Below are positions 27,126 to 35,974 of a stretch of DNA of 64,000 bases, piece after piece. A program made the position numbers and the translations under genes. Source of the DNA: DATKBT01 sp035546295 (GTDB taxonomy: Bacteria > Acidobacteriota > Thermoanaerobaculia > Multivoradales > Multivoraceae); contig DATKBT010000114.1 in NCBI GenBank assembly GCA_035546295.1, positions 62,001 through 126,000 on the forward strand. Direction: 5' to 3'. Each line of letters starts with the position of its first letter. The first letter of the stretch is position 1. The notes under the pieces were generated by a model. It had not been told where the DNA came from, made no database searches, and worked only from the letters and a program-made list of their open reading frames with translations.

Positions 27126-28316
27126 CTACCTTCCGAGCGCGGCCCGCCCCTCCGACAGCAGCCGGTCTCCCGCGGCCTCGCGCCGCCAGCCCGTGAGCTC
27201 CGCCGGGAGCTCGTCGCCGGCGCCACCCCGCAGTCTGCGCGCCAGGTCCTCGAGCACCTTGCGCGAAGCGAGGAACTCCGGCGGCAGATCGAGCCGCTCG
27301 GCCTCCTCGCTCAGGACCTGTCGCAGCCGGTCGACCAGCTTCCGATTGCGGCCGAGCCCGCGAGGAGTCCTCAAGCGAGGGGGCACCGGCGCCCGCGAGG
27401 CACTGGCGATCACCTCGAGCAGCTGGTCGCCGAAGCTCTTGCGGTCGCCCGGACGCAGCTTGCGCAGGGTCTTGAGCGCCGTACGGTTGTGCGGTTGCCG
27501 GCGGGCGAGCTCGATCAGCGCCTCGTCGCGGAGCACGAACCCGCGCGGGAGGTCACGGCGACGCGCTTCGGACTCGCGCCACATGCACAGCGCATGAAGC
27601 ACCGCGGTCTCCTCCTCGCTCATCGAAGGCCGATGCAGACGCGAGAAGATCCTCTCGGGGTCGAGCCGCGCGACCGTCTCGTCCGGCACCCGCGAGAATT
27701 CCTCTTCGGCCCAGTCGCGCCGGCCCAGCTCGCGCAGCCGGCGATCGAGCTGCTCGTAGGCCGGCAGCAGGTAGGCGACGTCGAGCCCGGCGTAGCGACA
27801 CTGCGCCCTGCTCAGCGGCCGCGCCATCCAGTCCGAGCGCTGCTCCCCCTTCGGCAGGCTGATGCCGAACAGCGCGTCGACCAGTCTCTGGTAGCCGAGC
27901 GACGCACCGAGGCCGGCGAGCGTGGCCGCGATCTGGGTGTCGAACAGCGGGCTCGGGAAGTGCCCGAAGAACTGCTGAAAGATCTCGAGGTCCTCGCTCG
28001 GCGAATGCAGGACCTTGACGGTGCCGGGAGCCGTCAGCACCTCGATGACGGGCTCCCAGGAATCGATCGCGGGCACGTCGAGCAGGTAGCAGCCGTCGGC
28101 GTCGCCGACCTGGATCAGCCCCAGCCGGGCATAGAACGTGCGAGTGCGCACGAACTCGGAGTCGAGCGCGATCGCCGGCTGCCGGATCCACGTTCGACAG
28201 AGCTCCTCCAGGCGATCCTGGTCGACGACGAGCTCCGGCTCGGGGGGTGATGGCAGGGTTCGGATCACGGGCTCGAATCGGTGCGGATCGAGATCGGGCC
28301 TTCGACGCCAGTCCAT
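27126..28316 (-). CDS. rnd: Ribonuclease D
   Basis: A 396-aa 3'-5' exonuclease for tRNA/small RNA trimming. DEDDy residues are visible: ALDSEFVRTRTFYARLGLIQ (D-x-E), HSPSEDLEIF (Asp), and YAGLDVAYLLPAY (Tyr and Asp). Then come HRDC-type domains (VLHALCMWRESEARRRDLP and PRGLGRNRKLVDRLRQ). The start at ATG 28316 is chosen because the domain begins soon after; no clear ribosome site. Divergent from the next gene, with about 150 bp between. Confidence 0.92.
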   Translation of the reverse strand: MDWRRRPDLDPHRFEPVIRTLPSPPEPELVVDQDRLEELCRTWIRQPAIALDSEFVRTRTFYARLGLIQVGDADGCYLLDVPAIDSWEPVIEVLTAPGTVKVLHSPSEDLEIFQQFFGHFPSPLFDTQIAATLAGLGASLGYQRLVDALFGISLPKGEQRSDWMARPLSRAQCRYAGLDVAYLLPAYEQLDRRLRELGRRDWAEEEFSRVPDETVARLDPERIFSRLHRPSMSEEETAVLHALCMWRESEARRRDLPRGFVLRDEALIELARRQPHNRTALKTLRKLRPGDRKSFGDQLLEVIASASRAPVPPRLRTPRGLGRNRKLVDRLRQVLSEEAERLDLPPEFLASRKVLEDLARRLRGGAGDELPAELTGWRREAAGDRLLSEGRAALGR

Positions 28317-28430
28317 CCGGCGGAGCCGCGGTCCGGCATCGATCCGCCCGGCGAGTGACTTAGCGCCGACCTGGTGGACTCTACCCGCACGCTGTCCGGC
28401 CGACCCCCAGGGCTCCGGCGGAGCGGGTCG

Positions 28431-28436
28431 TACAAT
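28431..28436 (+). promoter_or_regulatory. Candidate -10 box TACAAT
   Basis: Five of six bases of the sigma-70 -10 consensus, 28 nt before the ATG at 28465; no convincing -35. Confidence 0.35.
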
Positions 28437-28464
28437 ACGCTCCCCGCCCGTCCGGACCGCGACA

Positions 28465-29391
28465 ATGAGCCCCATCCCGTTGATCATCATGGGCGGCAGC
28501 GACCGCCTGGCCGGCGACCTTCCCTCGTGGGTCCAGGACCAGAGCCCGATCACGGGCGCCAAGGGGGCGACGATCGTCCTCGACGGCCGGCGCCTCGTCG
28601 ACGTGCTGATCGACCGCTTCCGCCGCGCGACCGATCTCTTCGCTCCCATCTACATCGCGGGTCCGGCGGCCGGCTACGCCCAGATCGCCAGCGAGGTCGA
28701 AGTCATCGACACCGACGGCGGATTCGGACGCAACATCGCGAGCGCCATCGAGTTCGCGCGCAAGCGTCACCCGGGCAGCTCGCTGGCGATGTCGACCTGC
28801 GACATCCTGCCCGAGCCGGACGAGCTCCGGTCTCTGATCGAGGACTATCTGCGAGAGCTGCCGTGCGACTTCTGGTTTCCGATCATCGCGGTCGACGAGC
28901 GAGAGCTCGGCGCGTCGGAGTGGAAACCGCGCTATCAGCTCGTGCCGCGCTCGGGCCAACCGGTCTCGGTGCTCCCCGGTCATCTCGTCGTCTTCGACCC
29001 CGAGGCCATGCGTCTGCGCTTCCTCTACCGCTTGCTCCAGGTGGGCTACTCGACACGCAACCGGTCGGTGCTCCACCGCCGAACCGCTTTCGTGCGCCAC
29101 CTGTTGCTCAGCGTGATCACCCAGGACCTGCTCCACCTGGTCACGCTGCGGGTCCCCAACGTGACTTGGGACACGTGGCGCTACGGGTACTTCGCGGCCC
29201 GCCGGCTGCGCGACGGGACCCTGACCCAGGACGAGCTCGAGACCGTCATCCGGAGGATGTTCGTGCGCCGCCGGCACCGCAAACGACACCCGAACCGCCG
29301 AGCGCGGCTGCCGATCCTGCGCGGGATGTCCCTGGCGCGAGACATCGACACCCGGGAAGAAGCAGAAGCCCTCGGCGCCACCACGCTGTAG
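28465..29391 (+). CDS. Nucleotidyltransferase-like (GT-A fold, MobA-like) protein
   Basis: A 308-aa protein. The N-terminal half looks like an NTP-transferase/GT-A fold: IIMGGSDRLAGD, then GAKGATIVLDGRRLVDVLI, FAPIYIAGPAAGYAQIA, and a DxD-like STCDILPEPDELRSLIEDY. A longer C-terminal helical region contains DTWRYGYFAARRL and a basic segment RRRHRKRHPNRR. The usual GxGxR loop at the start is replaced by MGGSDR, so substrate and activity are open. No sugar or cofactor cluster surrounds it. Confidence 0.65.
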   Translation: MSPIPLIIMGGSDRLAGDLPSWVQDQSPITGAKGATIVLDGRRLVDVLIDRFRRATDLFAPIYIAGPAAGYAQIASEVEVIDTDGGFGRNIASAIEFARKRHPGSSLAMSTCDILPEPDELRSLIEDYLRELPCDFWFPIIAVDERELGASEWKPRYQLVPRSGQPVSVLPGHLVVFDPEAMRLRFLYRLLQVGYSTRNRSVLHRRTAFVRHLLLSVITQDLLHLVTLRVPNVTWDTWRYGYFAARRLRDGTLTQDELETVIRRMFVRRRHRKRHPNRRARLPILRGMSLARDIDTREEAEALGATTL

Positions 29392-29439
29392 GTCGAGGAG
29401 GAGCTCATCGGGAGACACGCTTCACGCCGACCGGGCGGC

Positions 29440-29625
29440 CCAGCGGGCCGTGGTGGTCACCACTCCCCGACGAGCGCCGCGGGCGAGGCGCGCTCAGGAC
29501 CACGAGCCCGCTAGCCGATCACTCGTGCGCCGCAAGCCCGCAAGCGGGGACGCGGCTGGGTCGACCAGGCCACAGCCGTTCTCTCTAGGCAATCGCAGCG
29601 GCATGATCGGCATCTGACCATACTG
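29440..29625 (+). repeat. Copy of the intergenic repeat family
   Basis: Shared blocks with 40763-40935: GTCACCACTCCC, GCGAGGCG, ACCACG(A/G)GCCCGCT, AGCCGATCAC(T/C)CGTGCGCC, GCGGCTGGGTCG, AGCCGTT and ATCGCAGCGG. It occupies most of the 339-bp gap before the sulfatase gene; nothing else is seen in that gap. Confidence 0.75.
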
Positions 29626-29730
29626 TGAGCCTTGGTCTCGCGCTGGCGCGAGGCCGACGACCGCCGCCTGCCGCAAGGCAGGCAAGGCCTTCCCGCAGGC
29701 CCAGTCGACCTAGTACCATCGTGGGTACCC

Positions 29731-31071
29731 ATGATCGGTCCCTTCCGACCCTCCCCCTCCGTCATCCTGCTCGTCGCACTGCTCGCTCTGCTGGCGGTTC
29801 CCGCTGCCGCAGCGCAGCGGCCGAACGTGCTGTTGATCTCGGTCGACACGCTGCGCGCCGATGCGCTGACCTGCTATGGCTACGAGCGGGAGATCACGCC
29901 CCACGTCGACGCGCTGGCGGCGCGCGGTGTCCTCCACACCGACACCTTGACCACCATCGGCAAGACCGGGCCGGCGTTCGCATCGCTCTTCACCTCGCTC
30001 TACCCACCCACCCACGGCGCTCGCCGCAATGGCGTTCCGCTGCGTCCCGACGTCCCCACCCTCGCCGAGATCCTGGGCCAGGCCGGCTACCAGAGCGCGG
30101 CGTTCATCTCCAACTGGACGCTGAGGAAGAACCTCGCCGCCGTCGATCGCGGATTCGATCACTACGACCAGGAGTTCACGCGCAAGCGCAACATCTTCGG
30201 CTCCGCCGAGCGCGACGCCCCCTCGGTCGTCGAGGCGACGCTCGACTGGCTGGGCTCGGGGCGCGATCGCGACCGCCCGCTCTTCCTGTGGGTGCACTTC
30301 AGCGAGCCGCACAATCCCTACGATCTCCACGAGGGCTTCGCCGTCCCGCGCCCCCCCGCTGCGGAGCGCACCAAGGGCTGGCAGAAGCGGTGGCGCTACG
30401 CCAGCGAGGTCGCCTACACCGATCACATGATCGGAACCCTGCTCGAGTCGGTGGCCGAGGACCTGCCGCCGTCCGACACGCTCGTCCTGTTCGTCGGCGA
30501 TCACGGCGAGAGCCTGGGCGAGCACGGCTATTGGGGACACGGCAAGAACACGATGTCGCCCAACCTGGCGATCCCGCTGGTGCTCGCCGGCCCGGGCATC
30601 CCTGCCGGCCGTCGCGTCGAGGGGCCGGCTTCGATCGTCGACGTGCTGCCGACGGTGCTCGAGCTGCTCTCGCTCACGCCGCCCGAACACATGGAAGGCA
30701 TGAGCCTGGTCGCCTCGTGGCGCGACGGCCTGCCCGATGATCGGCGGCGCTTCACCTTCGCCGACCGTCACACCGTCCTCGGCCAGGACGCTCGCGAGAG
30801 TTTCGAGCACCCGCTCGAAATCTCGCTGGTCACCCGGGGAGTGAAGACGATCTACGACTTCGAGGCGAGACGCGCACGGTTCTTCGACCTGCGCCGGGAC
30901 CCGGAGGAGGTCAATCCCCTGGAGAATCCGCCGGTCGCCGCCACTCCGCCGCTCTATCGCCAGCTCGCCGGCTGGTACCGCGACCTCCCCAAGTACCTCG
31001 GGAGCGATGGGAAGCTCTCCGACGAGGACCTCGCTCAGCTCAAGAGCCTGGGTTACATCGACACTCCGTGA
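29731..31071 (+). CDS. Sulfatase-superfamily hydrolase (no formylglycine motif)
   Basis: A 446-aa exported protein with signal peptide ILLVALLALLAVPAAAA. The alkaline phosphatase/sulfatase fold is clear: NVLLISVDTLRADALTCYGY (metal Asp), FASLFTSLYPPTHG, SEPHNPYDLHEG, and VLFVGDHGESLGEHGYWGHG (metal Asp-His and His). The CxPxR formylglycine signature is absent; the equivalent stretch is KTGPAFASLFTS. It may therefore be a phosphodiesterase or phosphotransferase using Thr, or act on sulfate esters by an unmodified nucleophile. Its stop overlaps rarD (GTGA). Confidence 0.82.
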   Translation: MIGPFRPSPSVILLVALLALLAVPAAAAQRPNVLLISVDTLRADALTCYGYEREITPHVDALAARGVLHTDTLTTIGKTGPAFASLFTSLYPPTHGARRNGVPLRPDVPTLAEILGQAGYQSAAFISNWTLRKNLAAVDRGFDHYDQEFTRKRNIFGSAERDAPSVVEATLDWLGSGRDRDRPLFLWVHFSEPHNPYDLHEGFAVPRPPAAERTKGWQKRWRYASEVAYTDHMIGTLLESVAEDLPPSDTLVLFVGDHGESLGEHGYWGHGKNTMSPNLAIPLVLAGPGIPAGRRVEGPASIVDVLPTVLELLSLTPPEHMEGMSLVASWRDGLPDDRRRFTFADRHTVLGQDARESFEHPLEISLVTRGVKTIYDFEARRARFFDLRRDPEEVNPLENPPVAATPPLYRQLAGWYRDLPKYLGSDGKLSDEDLAQLKSLGYIDTP

Positions 31072-32012
31072 CCAGCCAGGCGGCCGCCAGCGTGCGGCCG
31101 ATCGACGAGGGGCGGCTCGGCGTCCTCTACGGCCTCCTCGCGTACGGCACCTGGGGCGTCGCGCCGCTGTTCTGGCGCGCGCTGGACGAGGTGCCCGCGA
31201 TCGACATCCTCGGGCACCGGGTCCTCTGGGCGCTGCCCTTCCTCCTGCCGCTGCTGGCCTGGCGCCGGCGCCTCCCCGAGCTGCGGGGCTTGGCGAGGCC
31301 GCGACTGCTGACGACATTCGGCGTCTCGGGGCTGCTGCTCTGCGCCAACTGGTTCATCTTTCTCTACTCGATCCACAGCGAGCAGACGCTGCAGGCTTCG
31401 CTCGGGTACTTCATCAACCCGATCCTCAACGTGGTCCTGGGAATGGTCTTCCTGGGCGAGCGCCTGCGGCCGGCGCAGTGGACGGCGGTCGGCCTGGCGA
31501 CCGTCGCCGTGATCGTGATGACCATCGATGCCGGCACCCTCCCCTGGCTGTCGTTGCTGCTCGCCGCCTCCTTCGGGCTCTACGGGCTGGTCCGCAAGAC
31601 CGCCCCGGCCGATGCGCTGCTGGGCTCGAACCTGGAGATGCTGCTGTTGCTGCCGGTCGCGGCGCTGTTCCTCACCCAGCGCTGGTCGGCCGGCGCCGGC
31701 GAGGTGTGGACCTCGCAGCCCTCGACCGCGCCCCTGCTGCTCGCCAGCGGCGCCCTCACGGCCTTCCCGCTGCTCTGGTTCTCCAACTCGGCGCGACGGG
31801 TGAGCCTGACCACGCTCGGCTTCCTGCAGTACCTGGCGCCGACCGGGCAGTTCGCCCTCGCGGTCTGGGTCTTCCGCGAGCCCTTCCGCCCGCTCCAGCT
31901 CGCCGGCTTCGCCGTCATCTGGACGGCGCTGGCCACCTTCACCTGGGACGCCCGCTCGACCGCGCGGCGCAACCGAGCCCTGCGCGCAGCCCGCGTTCCC
32001 GCCGCGCAGTGA
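31068..32012 (+). CDS. rarD: EamA/RarD-type permease
   Basis: A 314-aa inner-membrane protein of ten predicted helices with the RarD signature: YGLLAYGTWGVAPLFWRAL, ILGHRVLWALPFLL, ANWFIFLYSI, LQASLGYFINPILNVVLGM, FLGERLRP, and FLQYLAPTGQFALAVWVFRE. RarD proteins are DMT-superfamily exporters of uncertain substrate (chloramphenicol sensitivity in E. coli). GTG start, coupled by GTGA to the sulfatase gene; the functional link between the two is unknown. Confidence 0.9.
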   Translation: MTSQAAASVRPIDEGRLGVLYGLLAYGTWGVAPLFWRALDEVPAIDILGHRVLWALPFLLPLLAWRRRLPELRGLARPRLLTTFGVSGLLLCANWFIFLYSIHSEQTLQASLGYFINPILNVVLGMVFLGERLRPAQWTAVGLATVAVIVMTIDAGTLPWLSLLLAASFGLYGLVRKTAPADALLGSNLEMLLLLPVAALFLTQRWSAGAGEVWTSQPSTAPLLLASGALTAFPLLWFSNSARRVSLTTLGFLQYLAPTGQFALAVWVFREPFRPLQLAGFAVIWTALATFTWDARSTARRNRALRAARVPAAQ

Positions 32013-32057
32013 CCGGCGGGCGTCCCGGCTCCTCTCCCGACGCGAGCCGGGCCCCGC

Positions 32058-33170
32058 TTACGGCTCCTGGTAGGTGATGCGGTAGATCACGCCGGCCGTG
32101 TCGTCGGAGACCAGGAGCGAACCGTCGGGGAGCTCCTGGACGTCGACTGGCCGGCCCCAGGCCTCCTGTCCCTCGAGCCAGCCGTGGGCGAACGGCTCGT
32201 AGGCGGTCACCGTCCCGTCGTCGGCGACCTCGACGCGGGTGACCCGGTAGCCGATCTTCTGGCTGCGGTTCCAGGAGCCGTGCTCGGCGATGAAGATGTC
32301 GCCCTGGTAGCGCTCGGGGAACATCTCGCCGGTGTAGAAGCGCATGCCGATCGCGGCCACGTGCGGCCCCAGCTTGCGCGCCGGCGGCAGGGTCTCGGAG
32401 CAGGACCTCTTCTCACCGAACTCCGGGTCGGGGACGTCGCCGGCGTGACAGTAGGGGTAGCCGAAGTGCTGGCGGGGAGCGGTGACCCGGTTGAGCTCGT
32501 CGGCCGGGACGTCGTCTCCCAGCATGTCGCGTCCGTTGTCGGTGAACCAGAGGTTGCCCGTGCTCGGGCGCCAGTCGAAGCCCACCGTGTGCCGGACCCC
32601 CTCGACGTAGGGCTCGAGGTCCGTGCCGTCCGGGTTCATCCGGTGGATTGCGGTGTAGGGCAGGCCGGGCTCGCAGATGTTGCAGGGGGCGCCGACCGGC
32701 ACGTAGAGCTTGCCGTCGGGGCCGAAGCGGATGAACTTCCAGCCATGGTGGCGATCGGTGGGAAGCCCGTCCTTGACCACCACGGGCTCCGGTGGCGACT
32801 CGAGGCGCCCGCCGATCTGGTCGTAGCGCAGGATCCGGGAGACCTCGGCGACGTAGAGTGACCCGTCCCGCCAGGCGACGCCGTTGGGCATGGTCAGCCC
32901 CTCGGCGATCACCGTGACCTGTTCCGCCCTGCCGTCGCCGTCGGCGTCTCGGACCGCGTAGACGTTCCCCACGCGCATCGTTCCGACGTAGACGATCCCG
33001 TCGTCGCTCAGCGTCATCGATCGCGCGCCGGGGACGTCTGCGGCCCACACGTCGATCGAGAATCCGGGCGGCAGCTCGATCTCGTCGAGGGGCAGCTCGG
33101 CGGCTCGGCCCGAAGCAGTCACGGTCAGGAGGAGGAACAGAACCGGAGCGAGGAGGGTCGTGCGTCTCAT
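32058..33170 (-). CDS. PQQ-type sugar dehydrogenase-like beta-propeller protein
   Basis: A 370-aa exported protein (signal LLAPVLFLLLTVTASGRA). It is a six-bladed propeller of the soluble glucose/sorbosone dehydrogenase family: LPPGFSIDVWAADVPGARSM, GLTMPNGVAWRDGSLYVAEV, RHHGWKFIRFGPDGKLYVPV, GAPCNIC, NLWFTDNGRDMLGDD, FIAEHGSWNRSQ, and EAWGRPVDVQELPDGSLL. His and Gly-rich blade motifs for PQQ/Ca are present, so oxidation of a sugar in the periplasm is likely; acceptor and substrate are unknown. GGAGGA just before the ATG, with TAGGAT upstream. Confidence 0.85.
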   Translation of the reverse strand: MRRTTLLAPVLFLLLTVTASGRAAELPLDEIELPPGFSIDVWAADVPGARSMTLSDDGIVYVGTMRVGNVYAVRDADGDGRAEQVTVIAEGLTMPNGVAWRDGSLYVAEVSRILRYDQIGGRLESPPEPVVVKDGLPTDRHHGWKFIRFGPDGKLYVPVGAPCNICEPGLPYTAIHRMNPDGTDLEPYVEGVRHTVGFDWRPSTGNLWFTDNGRDMLGDDVPADELNRVTAPRQHFGYPYCHAGDVPDPEFGEKRSCSETLPPARKLGPHVAAIGMRFYTGEMFPERYQGDIFIAEHGSWNRSQKIGYRVTRVEVADDGTVTAYEPFAHGWLEGQEAWGRPVDVQELPDGSLLVSDDTAGVIYRITYQEP

Positions 33171-33224
33171 TCCTCCATCCTATCGTCGCGACCGTCGGTT
33201 GCGCCTCCAGCCACGAGCCCGCCG

Positions 33225-34088
33225 TCACAGCATCACCAGCGCCACGCCGACCACCGTCAACCCGACCGCCAGAGCCTGGGCGGCGGTCAGCCGCTCACCG
33301 AGCACGAGCGCACCGAGCAGGAGCGCCGATCCGCTGCCCAGCCCGCGCTTGACGGTCTCGACGAAGCCCGCCCACAGGTGCTCCAGCGCGTAGAGCTGAC
33401 ACGTCAGCGCCAGCGCTCCCACCACGACGGTCGCCGTGATCAGCGGCGCGTGGGGGGCGGCGGCCGCCACCAGCCGTCCCAGCCGTCGCTGCACCGCCAG
33501 GGTGGCCACCATGGCCGTGGCGATCACCAGGTGCAGCACGAGGCCGTGGAGGGCCGGCGAGGTGGCGCGCAACGCGAGGCGGTCGAGCGGCGTGGCGGCG
33601 GACCAGCAGACCGCCACGATCACCATCAGGGTCATGCCGAGCGCGCGCCGCCGGCTCCCCTCCCCCGGTTTCCCCGGCCGTCCGCCACGGTAGAGCCAGA
33701 AGGCGCCAGCCACCACCAGGACGACGCCGAAGCCCTCCAGCGGACGCGGCACCTCCCCGAGCAGCGGGACGGCGAGGAGACTGCTGAACACCGGCGTCAG
33801 CGCCAGCAGCGGAATCGTCGACCCGAGCCCGGCGATGCGCACCGACAGCAGGAAGCAGAGGTTGGCGGCGACGTTGAGCAACGCCGAGCCGAGGCCGGGG
33901 AGCCAATAGCCGGGCTCCGGCCAGCCGCCTCCCGACAGTCCGACCCAAACGGCGAACGCCGGCGCGGGCCCGATCGTCATCCACGCCAGCAGCGTGACCG
34001 GGTCGAGGCGATCGGCGAGCAGCTTGCGCAGGAGGTCGAGCCCGGCGTAGAGCACGGCAGCCCCGAGCGCGAAGAGCAGGCCGATCAT
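33225..34088 (-). CDS. EamA-family transporter
   Basis: A 287-aa DMT-superfamily permease with two five-helix EamA halves: MIGLLFALGAAVLYAGLDLL, IPLLALTPVFSSLLAVPLLG, then TLMVIVAVCWSAATPLDRLA and LGSGSALLLGALVLGERLTA. Substrate cannot be predicted. The start ATG at 34088 has a poor ribosome site; the reading frame upstream belongs to shadows of the divergent gspE/pilB gene. Only 78 bp separate the two starts, so promoters overlap. Confidence 0.88.
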   Translation of the reverse strand: MIGLLFALGAAVLYAGLDLLRKLLADRLDPVTLLAWMTIGPAPAFAVWVGLSGGGWPEPGYWLPGLGSALLNVAANLCFLLSVRIAGLGSTIPLLALTPVFSSLLAVPLLGEVPRPLEGFGVVLVVAGAFWLYRGGRPGKPGEGSRRRALGMTLMVIVAVCWSAATPLDRLALRATSPALHGLVLHLVIATAMVATLAVQRRLGRLVAAAAPHAPLITATVVVGALALTCQLYALEHLWAGFVETVKRGLGSGSALLLGALVLGERLTAAQALAVGLTVVGVALVML

Positions 34089-34151
34089 CGGGTTCGTTCC
34101 GCGACCGCCCTCTCGACGGGTCGTGCTGTCCGGGGCATCGGAGCCGGAGGA

Positions 34152-34157
34152 TAGACT
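34152..34157 (+). promoter_or_regulatory. Candidate leaderless -10 (TAGACT)
   Basis: TAnnnT exactly 9 nt before the TTG start at 34167; no Shine-Dalgarno. Confidence 0.4.
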
Positions 34158-34166
34158 ACGCCGGAC

Positions 34167-35927
34167 TTGCTCACCGCCGAACGAATCGCCGACCTGCTGG
34201 TCCAGACCGGTCGCCTCGGTCCCGAGGACGCCGCCGCACTCCGCCGGGAGGCACGCGCCGAGGCGCGCCCGCAGGGGCGCGGCTCGCTCCATCGCGCCAG
34301 CGCGTACGAGCTGGTGGAACGGATGCAGTTTCGCGACGCCTCCGCCGACAACGGCCGGTCGCTGACCGAGAACGAGGTGGCACAGGCGATCGCCGAGGCG
34401 GCGAAGCTCCCCTACGTGCGGGTGGATCCGCTGCAGCTCAACGCGGACCTGATCGAGTCCAAGATCTCGCGACCGTTCGCCCTGCGTCACCGCATGCTGC
34501 CCCTGCACATGGAGCGGGGCCGCCTCAAGGTCGCCCTCGCCGACCCCTGGGACCTCGAGGGGATCGACTCCTTCCGGCGGCTGGTCTCTGGCCAGAACGT
34601 GGAGTTCGTGGTCGCCTCCGAGCCCGACATCCTGCGCGCGCTGACCGAGTTCTACGGCCTGCGCCAATCGGTCAAGAAGGCCGAGCAGGACCTGGTCTCG
34701 GGCATCGACCTCGGCAACCTCGAAGCGCTCGTTCAGATGAAAAGCGAGAGCGAGATCGAATCGAGCGACCAGCACATCGTCAAGGCGGTGGAGTTCATGC
34801 TCCAGCACGCCTACGACACGCGGGCGAGCGACATCCACATCGAGCCGAAGCGGGACATGAGCCTGATCCGCTTCCGCATCGACGGCATCCTCCACGACAT
34901 CCAGCAGATGCCCAAGGTCGTGCATCGCGCCGTGGTCTCCCGGATCAAGACGATGTCGCGGCTCGACATCGCCGAACGGCGCAAGCCTCAAGATGGTCGG
35001 ATCAAGACCGCCCGGCGCGAGCAGGAGGTCGAGCTGCGGGTGTCGACCCTGCCGGTGGCGTTCGGCGAAAAGGTGGTCCTGCGCATCTTCGATCCGGGCT
35101 CGTTCATGCAGAACCTCTCCGGGCTCGGCTTCGACGACGAGGAGCTGGCGCTGTTCGAGGGCTTCATCACCCACCCGCACGGGATCATCCTGGTCACCGG
35201 GCCGACCGGATCGGGCAAGAGCACCACGCTCTACGCCGCCCTCGAGACCATCGCCGACTCGACGCGCAACGTCTCGACCATCGAGGACCCGATCGAGATG
35301 GTCCACGAGGCGTTCAACCAGACCGCGGTGCTGACCAAGGCGGGGGTCACCTTCGCGTCGGCGCTCCGTCACATCCTGCGCCAGGATCCCGACGTGATCA
35401 TGGTCGGCGAGATCCGCGACGACGAGACCGCGCACTACGCCACCCAGGCGGCGATGACCGGCCACCTGGTGCTCTCCACGCTCCACACCAACGACGCCCC
35501 GGCCGCCGTCACGCGGCTCAACGACCTCGGCATCGAGCGCTTCCTGATCGCGTCCACCCTGATCGGCGCGGTGGCTCAGCGGCTGGTGCGCAAGATCTGC
35601 GGACACTGCGCGCAGGATTACTACCTGTCGGAGGACGACGTGCGCGCGCTGGGCCTGGCCGTGCCCGCCGACCGCCGGCTCCAGGTGCGCCGCGGCCAGG
35701 GCTGCGCTGAATGCCGAGGCACTGGTTACTTCGGACGAACGGGGGTGTTCGAGATCCTGCCGATCGACGACCACGTCAAGCAGCTCATCCAGGAGGGGGC
35801 CGACGCCGCCACCCTCAAGCGGGAGGCGGCCCGGCGAGGGATGCGCACGATCCGCCAGAGCGCGCTCCAGAAGCTGGCGCGCGGAGCCACGTCGGTCGAG
35901 GAGGTGATCCGCGTCACGGCGCTGTGA
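34167..35927 (+). CDS. GspE/PilB-type secretion or pilus assembly ATPase
   Basis: A 586-aa traffic ATPase. N-terminal GspE N1/MshEN-like domain (to about 165); linker SDQHIVKAVEFMLQHAYDTR; Walker A GPTGSGKSTTLYAAL (about 345-359); Asp box STIEDPIEM; Walker B RQDPDVIMVGEIRDDET; His box LSTLHTNDAPAA; and the Zn-binding four-Cys knot CGHC...CAEC (about 480-515). All motifs are intact, so it powers a type IV pilus or type II secretion system. No other pil/gsp gene is in the window; it stands alone between unrelated genes. TTG start. Confidence 0.93.
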   Translation: MLTAERIADLLVQTGRLGPEDAAALRREARAEARPQGRGSLHRASAYELVERMQFRDASADNGRSLTENEVAQAIAEAAKLPYVRVDPLQLNADLIESKISRPFALRHRMLPLHMERGRLKVALADPWDLEGIDSFRRLVSGQNVEFVVASEPDILRALTEFYGLRQSVKKAEQDLVSGIDLGNLEALVQMKSESEIESSDQHIVKAVEFMLQHAYDTRASDIHIEPKRDMSLIRFRIDGILHDIQQMPKVVHRAVVSRIKTMSRLDIAERRKPQDGRIKTARREQEVELRVSTLPVAFGEKVVLRIFDPGSFMQNLSGLGFDDEELALFEGFITHPHGIILVTGPTGSGKSTTLYAALETIADSTRNVSTIEDPIEMVHEAFNQTAVLTKAGVTFASALRHILRQDPDVIMVGEIRDDETAHYATQAAMTGHLVLSTLHTNDAPAAVTRLNDLGIERFLIASTLIGAVAQRLVRKICGHCAQDYYLSEDDVRALGLAVPADRRLQVRRGQGCAECRGTGYFGRTGVFEILPIDDHVKQLIQEGADAATLKREAARRGMRTIRQSALQKLARGATSVEEVIRVTAL

Positions 35928-35959
35928 GGGTCGGCGCGGTGGCTCGATACACCGGCTGC

Positions 35960-35965
35960 TAGCAT
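35960..35965 (+). promoter_or_regulatory. Candidate leaderless -10 (TAGCAT)
   Basis: TAnnnT exactly 9 nt before the ATG at 35975; no Shine-Dalgarno. Confidence 0.4.
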
Positions 35966-35974
35966 CCGCGCGCC

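Noticed and set aside
34167..35927. A pilus or type II secretion gene cluster
   Set aside because: Only the ATPase is present; both neighbours are unrelated (EamA permease and cytochrome).
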